NCBI GenBank assembly: GCA_021802185.1
Contig: JAKAAV010000169.1
Coordinates: 1 to 5,744, forward strand
Length of the DNA: 5,744 nt
Direction of reading: 5' to 3'
Source: Chloroflexota bacterium
Lineage (GTDB): Bacteria; Chloroflexota; Limnocylindria; Limnocylindrales; CSP1-4
The position numbers and the translations under genes were made by a program. The notes beneath the pieces were generated by a model. That model had not been told where the DNA came from, did not search any database, and was given only the letters and a program-made list of their open reading frames with translations. Positions 5,323-5,744 of this stretch are shown here, piece after piece (within the stretch, counting starts at the first letter, position 1; each line of letters starts with the position of its first letter).

Positions 5323-5335
5323 CCAGCAGGCGCGT
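5317..5335. repeat. Strong hairpin just after the dxr stop
   Basis: ACGCGCC (5317-5323) and GGCGCGT (5329-5335) form a perfect 7-bp, almost all-GC stem with a 5-nt loop. It begins next to the dxr stop codon (5336-5338) on the minus strand. No U-run follows, so full termination is unlikely; a partial terminator, an mRNA-stabilising 3' structure or a modulator of protease translation are all possible. One arm overlaps the second copy of the tandem repeat. Confidence 0.5.
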
Positions 5336-5744
5336 TCATCGCGTCGGCTTCCAGCGCTCGCACCACGCCCGGACGTCCAGGTCGAGCGTGATCAGCTCGT
5401 CGAGGTCGGGCGCCGCGCCGTCGCCGAAGCGCTCGACGGCGGCCGCGGCCATCGCCGGGATGCCAGGGAAGTCAAGCGTGCCGTCGAGGAAGCGCCGGAC
5501 GGCGATCTCGTCCGCGGAGATGAGCGCCGCGCTCGCGCGCGGACCGGCGGCGCCGGCCTCGCGCGCGATCCGGAGCGCGGGGAACCGGTGCTCGTCGGGC
5601 GCCTCGAACGCGAGCGATCCGAGCTCGTCGAGCCCGAGCCGCGGCGCCGGTGACGGCGCGCGATCGGGGAACGTGAGTGCGTACTGGATGGGAATGCGCA
5701 TGTCGGGAAGTCCGAGTTGGGCTTTGACGGACCCGTCGACGAAT
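5336..5744 (-). CDS. dxr: 1-deoxy-D-xylulose 5-phosphate reductoisomerase, C-terminal part (5'-truncated by window edge)
   Basis: C-terminal 135 residues of the NADPH-dependent enzyme that converts DXP to MEP, the committed step of the MEP pathway. The fragment opens inside the catalytic-domain signature FVDGSVKAQLGLPDMRIPIQ (fragment residues 1-20), followed by YALTFPDR, which is characteristic of DXR. The C-terminal helical domain follows, with EHRFPALRIAREAG (51-64) and SADEIAVRRFLDGTL (76-90). In many DXRs the last block reads AANE; here it is SADE. Family length is about 380-400 residues, so roughly two thirds lie beyond the window, including the NADPH-binding domain and most metal and substrate ligands. 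The first base at the edge (5744) is the end of a split codon. The gene ends with TGA at 5338-5336 and is followed after 55 nt by the protease gene on the same strand, consistent with an operon. Confidence 0.94.
   Translation of the reverse strand, partial: FVDGSVKAQLGLPDMRIPIQYALTFPDRAPSPAPRLGLDELGSLAFEAPDEHRFPALRIAREAGAAGPRASAALISADEIAVRRFLDGTLDFPGIPAMAAAAVERFGDGAAPDLDELITLDLDVRAWCERWKPTR

Noticed and set aside
4513..5653. Long plus-strand open frames antisense to the protease gene and dxr
   Set aside because: Both opposite strands encode well-recognised proteins; the plus-strand products are compositionally biased and unrecognisable.

Overview
The window is a high-GC bacterial chromosome segment. 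Its minus strand carries a housekeeping cluster in the transcriptional order dxr - rseP-like site-2 protease - ispG - proS. A 1.6-kb plus-strand island with two complete toxin-antitoxin (TA) modules sits between ispG and proS. The dxr and proS genes run off the two window edges.

The organism is uncertain. The IspG belongs to the type with a GDFHYNGH motif and a [12 protein letters not shown] block, which from memory closely resembles Thermus IspG and is unlike the mycobacterial type. The prolyl-tRNA synthetase is the compact archaeal/eukaryotic-like form, also found in Thermus. Together with very high GC, GTG starts and a probable leaderless mRNA, this points to a Deinococcota- or Chloroflexota-like lineage more than to a typical actinobacterium. 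This is inference from remembered family patterns, not from a search.

Layout, left to right. 1-1287 (-): proS, missing its C-terminus. 1288-1503: divergent intergenic region with inverted repeats and an unusually symmetric promoter. 1504-2147 (+): Phd/YefM-type antitoxin and PIN-domain (VapC) toxin with an ATGA overlap. 2148-2205: a small hairpin and a promoter whose -10 box sits at the position expected for leaderless transcription. 2206-2837 (+): ribbon-helix-helix antitoxin and a second, different PIN toxin, again with an ATGA overlap. 2838-2905: convergent gap with a GC-rich hairpin. 2906-4198 (-): ispG. 4195-5280 (-): membrane zinc metalloprotease, overlapping ispG by GTGA. 5281-5335: short leader with a hairpin and a tandem repeat. 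5336-5744 (-): C-terminal part of dxr.

How the parts work together: Dxr and IspG are the second and the penultimate enzymes of the MEP isoprenoid pathway. The site-2 protease between them is a frequent syntenic partner of dxr. The two TA modules are self-contained, with the antitoxin first and the toxin translationally coupled. They separate proS from the dxr-rseP-ispG transcription unit, so proS probably has its own promoter. The most unusual signal is a dyad at 1455-1502. In it a perfect palindrome supplies an identical -10 hexamer on both strands, each with a -35-like hexamer 17 nt away, so one element could drive the first TA module and, in the other direction, proS.
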